In this document: positions 26,770-34,809 of the stretch, piece after piece
How the letters are laid out: each line of letters opens with the position of its first letter
Position numbering within the stretch: the first letter of the stretch is position 1
Assembly (NCBI RefSeq): GCF_033441515.1
Contig: NZ_JAWQJT010000003.1
Span: 124,001 to 188,000 of the forward strand
Direction: 5' to 3'
Length of the DNA: 64,000 bases
DNA from: Amycolatopsis solani
Lineage (GTDB): Bacteria; Actinomycetota; Actinomycetes; Mycobacteriales; Pseudonocardiaceae
Position numbers and translations under genes: made by a program
The notes under the pieces: model-generated
The model's input: the letters and a program-made list of their open reading frames with translations, nothing else
The model's database searches: none
What the model was told of the DNA's origin: nothing

Positions 26770-27371
26770 GCGGTCACCCCCAGGCAGTCCCGCAGGCGGA
26801 TCAGCCCGTCCCGCAGCCGCGTCTTGACGGTTCCTTGCGGCGTCGACAGCACTTCGGCCACCTCGCGATACGTATAGCCCTGGTAGTAGGCGAGCAGCAC
26901 GGACTCGCGCTGCAGCTCGGTCAGGAAGGACAGGCACTTGCGCACCTGGGAGCGTTCGAGCCGCGCGGTGACGGACTCGGCGACCTCGTCGAAGGGTCGG
27001 CCGCGGGCGGCTTCGAAGGTCGCCTTCTGCTCGCGTTCGGTGCTGGCTCGCGCGGAGCGGACCCGGTCGACCGCGCGGCGGTGCGCCAGCGTCATCGCCC
27101 AGTTCAGCGCGGACCCCTTCTCCGGCGCGTACCGCGTCGCGGTGCGCCACAGCTCGACGAGGACCTCTTGGGCGACCTCTTCGGACTGGGCCGCGTCACG
27201 CACGATCCGCCGGACGAGCCCGAAGATGGGGCCCGCGAACTGGTCGTAGAGCAGCTCGAAGGCCCGCTCGTCGCCCTTGGCGACGCGCACCATCAGCTCT
27301 TCGGCCGTCGGGCCCGCCGGGGCTTCGGCGGGCACCGGCGCGATGTGGCGCTGGCGGGCCGGCTCATCCAT
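26766..27371 (-). CDS. sigK: ECF sigma factor SigK
   Basis: This 201-aa group IV sigma factor has region 2 (ERAFELLYDQFAGPIFGLV, then EEVAQEVLVELWR) and region 4 (GYTYREVAEVLSTPQGTVKTR). Gene neighbours match the Mycobacterium tuberculosis sigK locus, where sigK, rskA, a DUF1365 gene, an FAD oxidoreductase, ufaA1 and a DUF1295 gene cluster together. Here the genes are split into two divergent units. It overlaps the DUF1365 gene by 8 bases. Both units of the locus have the same predicted promoter element, so autoregulation is likely. Confidence 0.95.
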   Translation of the reverse strand: MDEPARQRHIAPVPAEAPAGPTAEELMVRVAKGDERAFELLYDQFAGPIFGLVRRIVRDAAQSEEVAQEVLVELWRTATRYAPEKGSALNWAMTLAHRRAVDRVRSARASTEREQKATFEAARGRPFDEVAESVTARLERSQVRKCLSFLTELQRESVLLAYYQGYTYREVAEVLSTPQGTVKTRLRDGLIRLRDCLGVTA

Positions 27372-28095
27372 GCAGCTGTCCTCCGGCGTTCTGCGGGGTG
27401 CGCGCGATGACCGGCGCCTTGCGCAGCCACAGCGCGACGCCGTGGCGGCGGATGAGCGCGGACACCCGCTGCGGCAGCAGCGGCCGGGCGAGCACGAGCC
27501 GGGCCAGCCACCGCGGGTCCACCGGGCGGCGGACTCCCCGAAGCGTAGCGACCAGCGGCGTCGAACTCCCGCGGCGCAACGCGACCGTGAGGTCGAGCAG
27601 CGCTTCCGGGTGCGGCAGGCGCATCCGGTACTCGCCGTCCATCTCCTGGAACGGCGAGACGTAGAACTCCTTGGCCGCGCGGGCGAGGCCCGCCTCGTCG
27701 GGGCGCAGCAGGTAGGCGTGCCGGCCGCCGTAGGTGTTGTGCACCTCGGCCACGACGCACGCGAGCGCGCCGTCGGCGTCGTGGCACCAGTAGACGCTGA
27801 TCGGGTTGAAGACGTACCCGAGCACGCGCGCGGCGGCCAGCATGACGACCTTGCCGCCGCGCAGGTCGACGTCGCGCTCGGCGAGCCAGGCGTCCAGCTT
27901 CTCCCGGATCCCGCGCGGGTCGGACGCCACGAAGTGGTCGCGGCGGTCGAACCGGGCGAACGGCCGCAGCCACCACGGCAGCCGCGGCGGCGCGTCCAGG
28001 TCCACCAGCCACAGGTACACGCGGTGCGCGAAGGAGTGCGGCGGGTCGATCCGCCGCACGTGCGCGACCGTGGCGTCGTAGAGCGCGTTGGTCAC
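27364..28095 (-). CDS. DUF1365 protein
   Basis: This 243-aa member of DUF1365 has the family phrases HSFAHRVYLWLVDLD, GYVFNPISVYWCHD and EVHNTYGGRHAYLL. The biochemical role is unknown. It is almost always found with an FAD oxidoreductase and a cyclopropane-synthase-like methyltransferase, as here, and is presumed to act in fatty-acid modification. GTG 28095 overlaps the upstream stop as GTGA, so the start is well fixed. Confidence 0.92.
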   Translation of the reverse strand: MTNALYDATVAHVRRIDPPHSFAHRVYLWLVDLDAPPRLPWWLRPFARFDRRDHFVASDPRGIREKLDAWLAERDVDLRGGKVVMLAAARVLGYVFNPISVYWCHDADGALACVVAEVHNTYGGRHAYLLRPDEAGLARAAKEFYVSPFQEMDGEYRMRLPHPEALLDLTVALRRGSSTPLVATLRGVRRPVDPRWLARLVLARPLLPQRVSALIRRHGVALWLRKAPVIARTPQNAGGQLHG

Positions 28096-29360
28096 CAGGC
28101 CACTCCCAGGCTTTCGGCGGCGCGGGCCCCCGAAGCACAGCCGTCCTCGTGGAAGCCCCAGCCGTGGTAGGCGCCGGCGTAGGCGAACACGCCGTCGTTG
28201 AGCTCGGGCAGCCGGCGTTGCGCCGCAACGGATTCCGGCGTGTAGACCGGGTGCTCGTAGTGCATCTTGGCGACCAGGGCCTCCCGGTCGGTGCCTTCCC
28301 GCGGGTTGAGCGTGACGACGTAGCCGGTCGGCTCGTCCAGTCGCATCAGGCGGTTCATGTCGTAGCTGACCTGGACCGCGCCGGTCGGGGCGCCGCACAC
28401 CGGCGCCCGGTAGTTCCAGCCCGCGCGGGCGTCGGCCAGCGACGGCAAGACGCTCGTGTCGGTGTGCAGCCAGGCCTCGTTCGCCGAGTAGCGGAACGCG
28501 CCGAGCACCTCGCGCTCGGCGGCGGTCGGGTTGCCCAGCAGGGCGAGTGCCTGGTCGGCGTGGGTGGCGATGACGACCTTGTCCACGCGGTGCGGGGTGT
28601 CCGCGTCGTCACGGACCTCGACGCCGCCCGCGGTGCGCAGCACCGACCGCACCGGCGTGGAGAGGTGCACGGCGGTGAGCTGCTTGGCCGCGCGTTCGAC
28701 GTATTCGCGGGACCCGCCGACGACGGTCCGCCAGGCCGGCGAGTTCTTGACGCTCAGCATGCCGTGGTTGCGGAGGAACTCGAACAGGTAGCGGGCCGGG
28801 TAGCGCAGCGTGTCGCTGCGGTCGGCCGACCAGACGGTCGAGACCAGCGGCAGCATGAAGTGGTCGGTGAAGTAGCGGGTGTAGCCGCCGATGGCGAGGA
28901 ACGCGCCGAGCGTCACATCGCCGGCGTCCGTCGCGTCGAGCAGCCGCTTCGCGTGCCGGTGGAACTTCTTCACCTCGGCCAGCATCCGCAGGTAGCGGGG
29001 CCGCGCGAGGTTGCCGCGCTGGGCGAACAGGCCGGCCAGCCCCTTCGCGCCGGCGTACTGCAGGCCGCAGCCGTCGCACCGGATGCTCATCGACATCTCG
29101 GTGTCGCGGGTGCGCACGCCGAGCTCCCCGAACAGCTTCAGCAGCGTCGGGTAGGTGCGCTCGTTGTGGACGATGAACCCCGAGTCCACGCCGATGGTGC
29201 CGCCGTGGGCGCTGGGCACGTCGTGGGTGTGCGCGTGCCCGCCGAGCCGGTCGTCGGATTCGAACAGCAGGACCTCGTGCTTGCGTTGCAGCAGGTATGC
29301 CGCCGTCAGCCCGGCCACCCCGCTGCCGATGACGGCGATGCGTTCTCCCGTGATCTCCAC
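28092..29360 (-). CDS. FAD-dependent amine-oxidase-like oxidoreductase
   Basis: This 422-aa flavoprotein has an N-terminal dinucleotide-binding motif (IAVIGSGVAGLTAAYLL) and DDRLGGHAHTH. A substrate domain includes FMLPLVSTVWS, and the C-terminal flavin contact is GVFAYAGAYHGWGFHEDG. The orthologous position in the M. tuberculosis sigK locus is Rv0449c. Likely substrates are acyl chains of membrane lipids, but the reaction is not proven. GTG 29360 has no ribosome-binding site. Instead a predicted SigK promoter ends six bases before it, consistent with a leaderless transcript. Confidence 0.93.
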   Translation of the reverse strand: MEITGERIAVIGSGVAGLTAAYLLQRKHEVLLFESDDRLGGHAHTHDVPSAHGGTIGVDSGFIVHNERTYPTLLKLFGELGVRTRDTEMSMSIRCDGCGLQYAGAKGLAGLFAQRGNLARPRYLRMLAEVKKFHRHAKRLLDATDAGDVTLGAFLAIGGYTRYFTDHFMLPLVSTVWSADRSDTLRYPARYLFEFLRNHGMLSVKNSPAWRTVVGGSREYVERAAKQLTAVHLSTPVRSVLRTAGGVEVRDDADTPHRVDKVVIATHADQALALLGNPTAAEREVLGAFRYSANEAWLHTDTSVLPSLADARAGWNYRAPVCGAPTGAVQVSYDMNRLMRLDEPTGYVVTLNPREGTDREALVAKMHYEHPVYTPESVAAQRRLPELNDGVFAYAGAYHGWGFHEDGCASGARAAESLGVAW

Positions 29361-29366
29361 ACCGGT

Positions 29367-29394
29367 ACTTCGCCGCCGGCTCGCAGGTGGATTG
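29367..29394 (-). promoter_or_regulatory. predicted SigK promoter for FAD oxidoreductase-DUF1365-sigK-rskA
   Basis: On the minus strand CAATCC (29389-29394) is followed by 16 bases and CGAAGT (29367-29372). Six bases then lead to the GTG start. Mycobacterial SigK sites read close to CCATCC-N16/17-CCGAAT. The mirror-image copy at 29409-29436 supports this reading. Confidence 0.75.
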
Positions 29395-29408
29395 GATGAA
29401 GCCGGCAC

Positions 29409-29436
29409 CAATCCACCACGCAGGGGAGAGCGAATC
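29409..29436 (+). promoter_or_regulatory. predicted SigK promoter for the Cfa-type methyltransferase
   Basis: CAATCC (29409-29414), a 16-base spacer, CGAATC (29431-29436), then six bases to the ATG at 29443. The geometry is identical to the opposing promoter at 29367-29394. Transcription would begin at or next to the start codon. Confidence 0.78.
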
Positions 29437-29442
29437 CCGGAC

Positions 29443-30711
29443 ATGCCGAACAGCACCGCGCACCGCCTCGCCTCGTTCGCCGAAAAACTCCTCGGCGGGC
29501 AGCTCCCCGTGGGCCTGCGGACCTGGGACGGAAGCCAGGCCGGCCCAGTAGACGCGCCCACCGTCGTCCTCCGCAACCGCCGTGCCCTGCGCCGCCTGCT
29601 CTTCGCGCCGGGTGAGCTGGGTCTCGCCCGCGCCTACGTCACCGGTGACCTCGACGTCGAAGGAGACCTGGCGGACGGCTTCCGCCGGATCTGGGCCCTC
29701 ACCCGCTCGGGGGAGCTGAACCGGGTGAAGCTCGGCCCGCGCGACTGGGCGGAGGCCGTCAAGCTCGCCGCGTCGCTCGGCGTCGTCGGGCCGCCGCCGA
29801 AGCCGCCCGCCGAGGAGGCGCGGCTCACCGGCAAGCTGCACAGCCTGCTGCGCGACAAGTCCGCCATCGCGCACCACTACGACCTGAGCAACGCCTTCTA
29901 CCAGCTGCTCATGGACGAGTCGATGGCCTACTCCAGCGCGTACTTCACCTCCGAGTCGCAGAGCCTCGAAGAGGCGCAGCACGACAAGCTGGAGATGATC
30001 TGCCGCAAGCTGGGCCTGCGCCCCGGCATGCGGCTGCTCGACATCGGCTGCGGCTGGGGCTCGCTGCTGGTCCACGCGGCCAAGCACCACGGGGTGCACG
30101 CCGTCGGCATCACGCTCTCGGGCGAGCAGCTGCAGCACATCCGCGCCCGGCTCGCCCAGCACGACCTCGAAGACCGCGTCGAGGTCCGCCGTCAGGACTA
30201 CCGCGAGCTGCCGGACGCGCCGTTCGACGCGGTCGCGTCGATCGAGATGGGCGAGCACGTCGGCGAGATCAACTACCCGACGTACGCGGCGACGCTGCAC
30301 AAGATGGTCAAGCCCGGTGGCCGGGTGCTGATCCAGCAGATGTCGCGGGGGAACGTCGCCCCCGGCGGCGGCGCGTTCATCGAGCGGTACATCGCCCCCG
30401 ACATGACCATGCGCCCGGTCGGCCGGACCGTCGACCACCTGGAGAACGCGGGCCTGGAGGTCCGGGACGTGCACGCGATGCGCGAGCACTACGTCTGGAC
30501 GGTCCGGGCGTGGGCCGACACCCTGGAGGAGAACTGGGCGGACGTCGTCGCGCTGATCGGTGAGACCGGGGCGCGGGTCTGGCGGCTGTACCTGGTGGGC
30601 GGGGCACTGGCGTTCGAGGAGAACCGGATGGGTGTGGACCAGATCCTGAGCGTGCGGCCGGACGAGCACGGCGTCAGCGGGATGCCGGCGACGCGGGAGT
30701 GGCTCCGATGA
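29443..30711 (+). CDS. cyclopropane-fatty-acyl-phospholipid synthase family methyltransferase
   Basis: This 422-aa SAM-dependent methyltransferase has the SAM motif LLDIGCGWGSLLVH (about residue 197 on) and the CFA-type catalytic region around SIEMGEHVG and AHHYDLSN. It methylates double bonds of phospholipid acyl chains, giving cyclopropane or methylene/methyl-branched products. The M. tuberculosis counterpart in the sigK locus is ufaA1 (Rv0447c), reported to make tuberculostearate precursors. ATG 29443 lies six bases after a predicted SigK -10 element. The nearest GGGGAGAG is 13 bases away, so a leaderless start fits better. Confidence 0.93.
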   Translation: MPNSTAHRLASFAEKLLGGQLPVGLRTWDGSQAGPVDAPTVVLRNRRALRRLLFAPGELGLARAYVTGDLDVEGDLADGFRRIWALTRSGELNRVKLGPRDWAEAVKLAASLGVVGPPPKPPAEEARLTGKLHSLLRDKSAIAHHYDLSNAFYQLLMDESMAYSSAYFTSESQSLEEAQHDKLEMICRKLGLRPGMRLLDIGCGWGSLLVHAAKHHGVHAVGITLSGEQLQHIRARLAQHDLEDRVEVRRQDYRELPDAPFDAVASIEMGEHVGEINYPTYAATLHKMVKPGGRVLIQQMSRGNVAPGGGAFIERYIAPDMTMRPVGRTVDHLENAGLEVRDVHAMREHYVWTVRAWADTLEENWADVVALIGETGARVWRLYLVGGALAFEENRMGVDQILSVRPDEHGVSGMPATREWLR

Positions 30712-31469
30712 CGCAGCTGCTCGTCACGGCCGCCGTCACGCTGGTGGCGGTGGTCGTGACCTTCGGGATCGCGCGGGCGCGCAAGCGCTACGACACGATC
30801 GACACGTTCTGGGGGCTCGGGTTCGCGATCGTCGCGGTCGCGGCGTTCCCGTTCGGCGACGGCCCGCTCTCCCTGCGGCTCGTGGTGGTCCTCCTGACGG
30901 TGGTCTGGGGCGTGCGGCTCTCGGTGCACCTGCACCTGCGCAACCACAAGCTGCCCGAGGACCCGCGGTACGCGCGGATGGGCTACGGGCCGCTCAAGAT
31001 GTTCGTGCGGATCTACCTGTTCCAGGCCGTGGTGCTGTACTTCGTCTCCCTGCCGGTGCAGTTCGCGGTGGACGGGACCGGGATCGGCGTCCTGGGCTGG
31101 CTGGGCATCGCCGTGTGGCTGGTCGGCTTCGGGTTCGAGACGGTCGGCGACGACCAGCTGCGCCGCTTCAAGGCCGACCCGTCGAACAAGGGCAAGGTGC
31201 TCGACACGGGGTTGTGGCGCTACACGCGGCACCCGAACTACTTCGGCGACGCGTGCGTGTGGTGGGGCCTCTACCTGCTGGCCTGCTCGACGTGGCCGGG
31301 GGCGCTCACCATCCTCTCCCCCATCGCGATGACGTTCACCCTGGCCCGCGGCACCGGGAAACCCATGCTGGAGAAGGGCATGGCGCGCACGCGCCCGGCG
31401 TACGCGCACTACGTCGAGCGGACCAGCGGGTTCTTCCCGCTGCCGCCCAAGAAGGTCACTCCCCGGTGA
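30708..31469 (+). CDS. DUF1295 membrane protein (steroid-reductase-like)
   Basis: This 253-aa protein has about six membrane helices and the conserved C-terminal motif GLWRYTRHPNYFGDACVWWGLYL, read here in two parts around RHPNYFG. That motif marks the DUF1295/isoprenylcysteine-methyltransferase and 5-alpha-reductase-like group, which binds NADPH or SAM. With the methyltransferase it probably reduces or further modifies methylated acyl chains. ATG 30708 overlaps the preceding stop as ATGA. Its 3' end overlaps the convergent DinB-like gene by 14 bases. Confidence 0.92.
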   Translation: MTQLLVTAAVTLVAVVVTFGIARARKRYDTIDTFWGLGFAIVAVAAFPFGDGPLSLRLVVVLLTVVWGVRLSVHLHLRNHKLPEDPRYARMGYGPLKMFVRIYLFQAVVLYFVSLPVQFAVDGTGIGVLGWLGIAVWLVGFGFETVGDDQLRRFKADPSNKGKVLDTGLWRYTRHPNYFGDACVWWGLYLLACSTWPGALTILSPIAMTFTLARGTGKPMLEKGMARTRPAYAHYVERTSGFFPLPPKKVTPR

Positions 31470-31962
31470 GGCCGTCGGTCAGCTCGCGCAGGACGTCGAG
31501 GTGGCCGACGTGCCGGGCGGTCTCCTCGATCATGTGCGTGAGCACCCAGCGGACGTTGAAGGTCTCGTGCTTGTGCGTGACTTCGTCGTCGAAGCCGTGT
31601 GCGGCGACGATTTGGCGGCTGCGGGCGCACTGCTTTTCGTAGTCGGCGAGCAGCGTTTCGACGGTGGTCCCGGGCGGGACCCGGAACTCGGCGTCCGGGT
31701 CCTGCTCGAGCTTGGCCTCCCAGGTGTCCTCCTCGCCGTCGACGACGACGGCGAACCAGAACCACTCGTTGAGCGTGAGGTGGGCGATCAGGCCGGCGAC
31801 GGTGGTCAGCTCGCTCGGCAGGTGGACCTGGCGGGCTTGCGCTTCGGTGAGCCCGCCGGACTTCCACGCGACGGTGGCGCGGTGGTAGTCGAGCAGTCCG
31901 GTCAGGATTTCGCGCTCGCCGCCGGTGAGCGGGACTTCCGGGCGCTGGGGTCGTTCGGTCAT
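31456..31962 (-). CDS. DinB-like DUF664 protein
   Basis: This 168-aa four-helix protein of the DinB/DUF664 group has histidines in LIAHLTLNEWFWF, HMIEETARH and HVGHLDVL that could form the family metal triad. Members are thought to be metal-dependent, mycothiol- or bacillithiol-linked transferases, but most are uncharacterised. The start is ATG 31962. It is convergent with the DUF1295 gene and divergent from ohrR. Confidence 0.88.
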   Translation of the reverse strand: MTERPQRPEVPLTGGEREILTGLLDYHRATVAWKSGGLTEAQARQVHLPSELTTVAGLIAHLTLNEWFWFAVVVDGEEDTWEAKLEQDPDAEFRVPPGTTVETLLADYEKQCARSRQIVAAHGFDDEVTHKHETFNVRWVLTHMIEETARHVGHLDVLRELTDGLTGE

Positions 31963-32042
31963 GGCGGTGACTCTGCCAGAGGGGTCCGACAGTTTCGTCG
32001 AATACCTTGCGCGCGATGTAATCGTGGGCTAGGTTCCTGGGT

Positions 32043-32501
32043 GTGCCGGATGAGTTCCTGTTGGACGAGCAAGCCTGCTTCGCGCTCTACGCGGCGTCGC
32101 GCGCGGTGACGGACACCTACCGTCCCCTGCTCGGCGAGCTGGGGCTCACCTACCCGCAGTACCTGGTGCTGCTGGTGCTGTGGGAGTCCGACGCCCGGCC
32201 GGTCAAGGAGATCGGCGAGGCGCTGCACCTGGACTACGGCACGCTTTCCCCGCTGCTCAAGCGACTCGAGGCCAACGGGCTGGTCACGCGGGCACGCCTG
32301 CCCGAGGACGAACGGACCGTGGTGGTCAGCCTGACCGAGCAGGGCCGTACGACGCGCACCCGCGCGGCGGGCGTCCCGTCGGCCATCGGCTGCGCACTGG
32401 GCCTCGACGACGTTTCGCGGCGCCAACTGATCGAAACCCTGCGGCGGCTGACAGCGTCGGCCACCGCCTACTCACATGGAGGCCCTGATGCCCAGCCGTG
32501 A
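32043..32501 (+). CDS. ohrR: OhrR-type MarR peroxide sensor
   Basis: This 152-aa MarR repressor has the single reactive N-terminal cysteine of the OhrR family at C12 in EQACFALYAASRAV. The winged helix is PVKEIGEALHLDYGTLSPLLKRLE. Organic hydroperoxides oxidise the cysteine and release DNA. It overlaps the following OsmC-type gene by 14 bases, so the sensor and its target enzyme form one unit. The start is GTG 32043. Confidence 0.93.
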   Translation: MPDEFLLDEQACFALYAASRAVTDTYRPLLGELGLTYPQYLVLLVLWESDARPVKEIGEALHLDYGTLSPLLKRLEANGLVTRARLPEDERTVVVSLTEQGRTTRTRAAGVPSAIGCALGLDDVSRRQLIETLRRLTASATAYSHGGPDAQP

Positions 32502-32922
32502 CGCGACCACCCACTGGGTCGGCGGACTGCAGAACGGGAAGGGCGAGGTCACCCTGGACTCGTCCAACGCCGGCACGTTCTCCGTGTCGTTCCCGACCCG
32601 CGCGGGCAACCCGGACGGCCAGACGAGCCCCGAGGAACTCATCGCGGCGGCGCACTCGTCGTGCCTGGCGATGAACCTGTCGGGCGTGCTGGAGGCTCAG
32701 AAGCTGACGGCGGATTCGATCGACGTGAGCGCCGAGGTGACGCTCGGCCCAGCCTCCGGCGGCGGCTTCGAGATCAGCGGCATCGCGATCACGCTGCGCG
32801 CTTCGATCGAGGGCGTGACGGCGGAGCAGTTCGCGGAGTACGCCGAGACGGCGGAGAAGACGTGCCCGGTGTCGAAGGCACTGGCGGGCACGACGATCAC
32901 CCTGGACGCGGCGCTCAACTGA
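32488..32922 (+). CDS. osmC: OsmC-family organic hydroperoxide reductase
   Basis: This 144-aa OsmC/Ohr protein has two redox cysteines: C59 in SSCLAMNLS and C126 in EKTCPVSKAL. It reduces organic hydroperoxides using dithiol donors. The phrase HWVGGLQNGKGEV at the N terminus is more like OsmC than Ohr. ATG 32488 is preferred over ATG 32476 because GGAGG lies five bases upstream. It is coupled to ohrR. Confidence 0.93.
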   Translation: MPSRDATTHWVGGLQNGKGEVTLDSSNAGTFSVSFPTRAGNPDGQTSPEELIAAAHSSCLAMNLSGVLEAQKLTADSIDVSAEVTLGPASGGGFEISGIAITLRASIEGVTAEQFAEYAETAEKTCPVSKALAGTTITLDAALN

Positions 32923-32933
32923 CCCCGGTCCCA

Positions 32934-33020
32934 AGCGCCCCAAGGCGGCCTTGGTTGCGTCTCACGCACCGAAGGCCGCCTTGGGTGCGTGAGACGCACC
33001 GAAGGCCACCTTGGGGCGCT
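32934..33020. terminator. compound inverted repeat between osmC and CGNR gene
   Basis: Outer arms AGCGCCCCAAGG (32934-32945) and CCTTGGGGCGCT (33009-33020) are exact complements. Between them are three AAGGCNGCCTT-type motifs and two copies of TGCGT(C)TCACGCA-like dyads in opposite orientation. It forms an elaborate cruciform and sits between convergent genes. Confidence 0.75.
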
Positions 33021-33558
33021 AACCCCGCGCCCCCTCCTTGGCGCGATAAGTCGACTTCTTGGCCTGGTTGCCGCAGATCTCCATCGAGCACCACCGGCGC
33101 GTGCCCGGCCTCGACGTGTCCAGGAACAGCGCGCCGCACGCCGGGCCCGCGCAGCGGCGGACCCGGTCGAACTCGCGCGACGTCGCCAGGTCCAGTGCGT
33201 CCCGGGACAGCAGGGCCAGCATCGCCGCCGCGGGGTTTTCAGCCTGCCAGCGCACTTCGCCCGACGGCGTCAGCGAAGGCGCCGGGACCGGCAGCGCCGC
33301 GAACCGGTTGAGGCGCTGGCGGGAGGCCGGCCGCAGGGAGCCGGTGAGCAGCTCGTGGATCGCCTCCCGTGCAACCCGGGCGTCGTCGGCACCGGCCGGA
33401 CGGACCGGCGAGGAAAACGGGCCCAGCTGGTCGATCCACGCTCCCCACGCCGCCGCGTCCAAGAGCTCCTCCGTCTCCGCGGGCGTGCCGCGGTAGCGCA
33501 GCGTGCGGACGAAGTCGAGGCACAGCCTGCCCGCGCCCGAGCGGAAGCGTTCCGTCAT
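33019..33558 (-). CDS. CGNR zinc-finger transcriptional regulator
   Basis: This 179-aa protein has an N-terminal ABATE-like domain (LCLDFVRTLRYR) and the C-terminal CGNR zinc finger with C136, C141, C157 and C162 (RRCAGPAC, RRWCSMEICGNQAK). Such proteins regulate stress or transport genes. It is divergent from an MFS gene, with a perfect 13-bp inverted repeat in between that is probably its operator. ATG 33558 has a weak ribosome-binding site. Confidence 0.9.
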   Translation of the reverse strand: MTERFRSGAGRLCLDFVRTLRYRGTPAETEELLDAAAWGAWIDQLGPFSSPVRPAGADDARVAREAIHELLTGSLRPASRQRLNRFAALPVPAPSLTPSGEVRWQAENPAAAMLALLSRDALDLATSREFDRVRRCAGPACGALFLDTSRPGTRRWCSMEICGNQAKKSTYRAKEGARG

Positions 33559-33575
33559 ACGGGTCACAGTACGCC

Positions 33576-33621
33576 GGAACCGGTTTGACTGGTACCGTCG
33601 GGAACCGATCAAACCGGTTCC
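33576..33621. promoter_or_regulatory. operator of the CGNR/MFS pair
   Basis: GGAACCGGTTTGA (33576-33588) and TCAAACCGGTTCC (33609-33621) are exact inverted repeats 20 bases apart. TTGACT at 33585-33590 could be a -35 element for the MFS gene. AACCGGTT is itself palindromic within each arm. Confidence 0.75.
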
Positions 33622-33639
33622 ACGCTCCTGGGGGCACGC

Positions 33640-34809
33640 ATGACCGACACCAAGCAGCAGGCGCCGCCCGGGTGGCTGGTGCTGCTGCTGGCCGTCTCCT
33701 GTGGACTGACGGTCGCCAACCTCTACTACGCCCAGCCGCTGCTCGCGGAGCTGCGCGGGACGTTCGGGGTGGGCGAAGCCGCCGCCGGCGGGGTCGTCAC
33801 CGCCACCCAGATCGGGTACGCCGCCGGGATGGTGCTGCTCGTGCCGCTCGGGGACCGGCTCGAGAACCGGGGGCTCGTCGCGACGCTGCTCGCCGTCGCC
33901 TGCGCCGGCCTGGTCGTCACCGGCGTCGCGCCCGGGTTCGCCGTGCTGCTGATCGCTTCCCTGCTCGTCGGGGCCACGTCGGTCGTCGTGCAGATCCTCA
34001 TCCCGTTCGCCGCCGACCTCTCCCCCGACGACATCCGCGGCCGGATCGTCGGGCGCGTCGTGAGCGGGCTGCTCTTCGGCATCCTGCTCTCGCGCGTGGT
34101 CGCCAGCTTCCTGGCCGAGGTCACGAACTGGCGCGTCGTGTTCCTCATCTCGGCGGCGGCGATGGCCGCGCTCGCCGTCGTGCTGCGGTTTTCCCTGCCG
34201 CGGCGGGCACCCAAGACCGACGTCCACTACGGACAGTTGATCCGCTCGACGCTGGCTATGTGGAAGAAGCACCCGGCACTGCGCCACCGCGCGCTGTACC
34301 AGTCGGCGATGTTCGGTGCCTTCAGCGCGTTCTGGACGACCATCGCCTTCGTGCTGACCGCGCCGCCGTTCGACTACAGCCAGCTCGGCGTCGGCCTGTT
34401 CGCGCTGGCCGGTGCGGCGGGCGCCGCGGTGGCGCCGCTGGCCGGGCGGTGGTCGGACCACGGCCACGGCCGGCGGCTCACCGCGGGCGCCTTCGTGCTC
34501 TGCGCGGCGGCCTTCGCGCTCGCCGGGTTCGGCGCGCACAGCGTCGTCCTGCTGGCGATCGCCGCGATCGCCGTCGACATGGCGGTCCAGACCACGCTGG
34601 TCACCGGCCAGCACGTGATCTACCAGCTCGACCCGTCCGCCCGCGCCCGGGTCAACAGCGTCTACCTGGGCACGTTCTTCATCGGCGGCGCGATCGGCTC
34701 CCAGGCGGGCTCGATCGCCTACCACCTCGGCGGCTGGACGGCGGTCGTCGTCTTCGCCGGCGTGCTCCCTCTGCTGGGCCTGGCCGGGATGACCCGCACG
34801 CGCGTCTAG
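33640..34809 (+). CDS. MFS transporter
   Basis: This 389-aa protein has 12 predicted membrane helices. The intracellular loop motif GDRLENRG between helices 2 and 3 is the major-facilitator signature. The N-terminal motif SCGLTVANLYYAQPLL is typical of the drug:proton or sugar-efflux-like (YnfM/AraJ-type) subgroup. The probable function is drug or metabolite efflux under control of the divergent CGNR regulator. The stop overlaps the stop of the convergent NmrA-type gene in CTAG. Confidence 0.9.
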   Translation: MTDTKQQAPPGWLVLLLAVSCGLTVANLYYAQPLLAELRGTFGVGEAAAGGVVTATQIGYAAGMVLLVPLGDRLENRGLVATLLAVACAGLVVTGVAPGFAVLLIASLLVGATSVVVQILIPFAADLSPDDIRGRIVGRVVSGLLFGILLSRVVASFLAEVTNWRVVFLISAAAMAALAVVLRFSLPRRAPKTDVHYGQLIRSTLAMWKKHPALRHRALYQSAMFGAFSAFWTTIAFVLTAPPFDYSQLGVGLFALAGAAGAAVAPLAGRWSDHGHGRRLTAGAFVLCAAAFALAGFGAHSVVLLAIAAIAVDMAVQTTLVTGQHVIYQLDPSARARVNSVYLGTFFIGGAIGSQAGSIAYHLGGWTAVVVFAGVLPLLGLAGMTRTRV

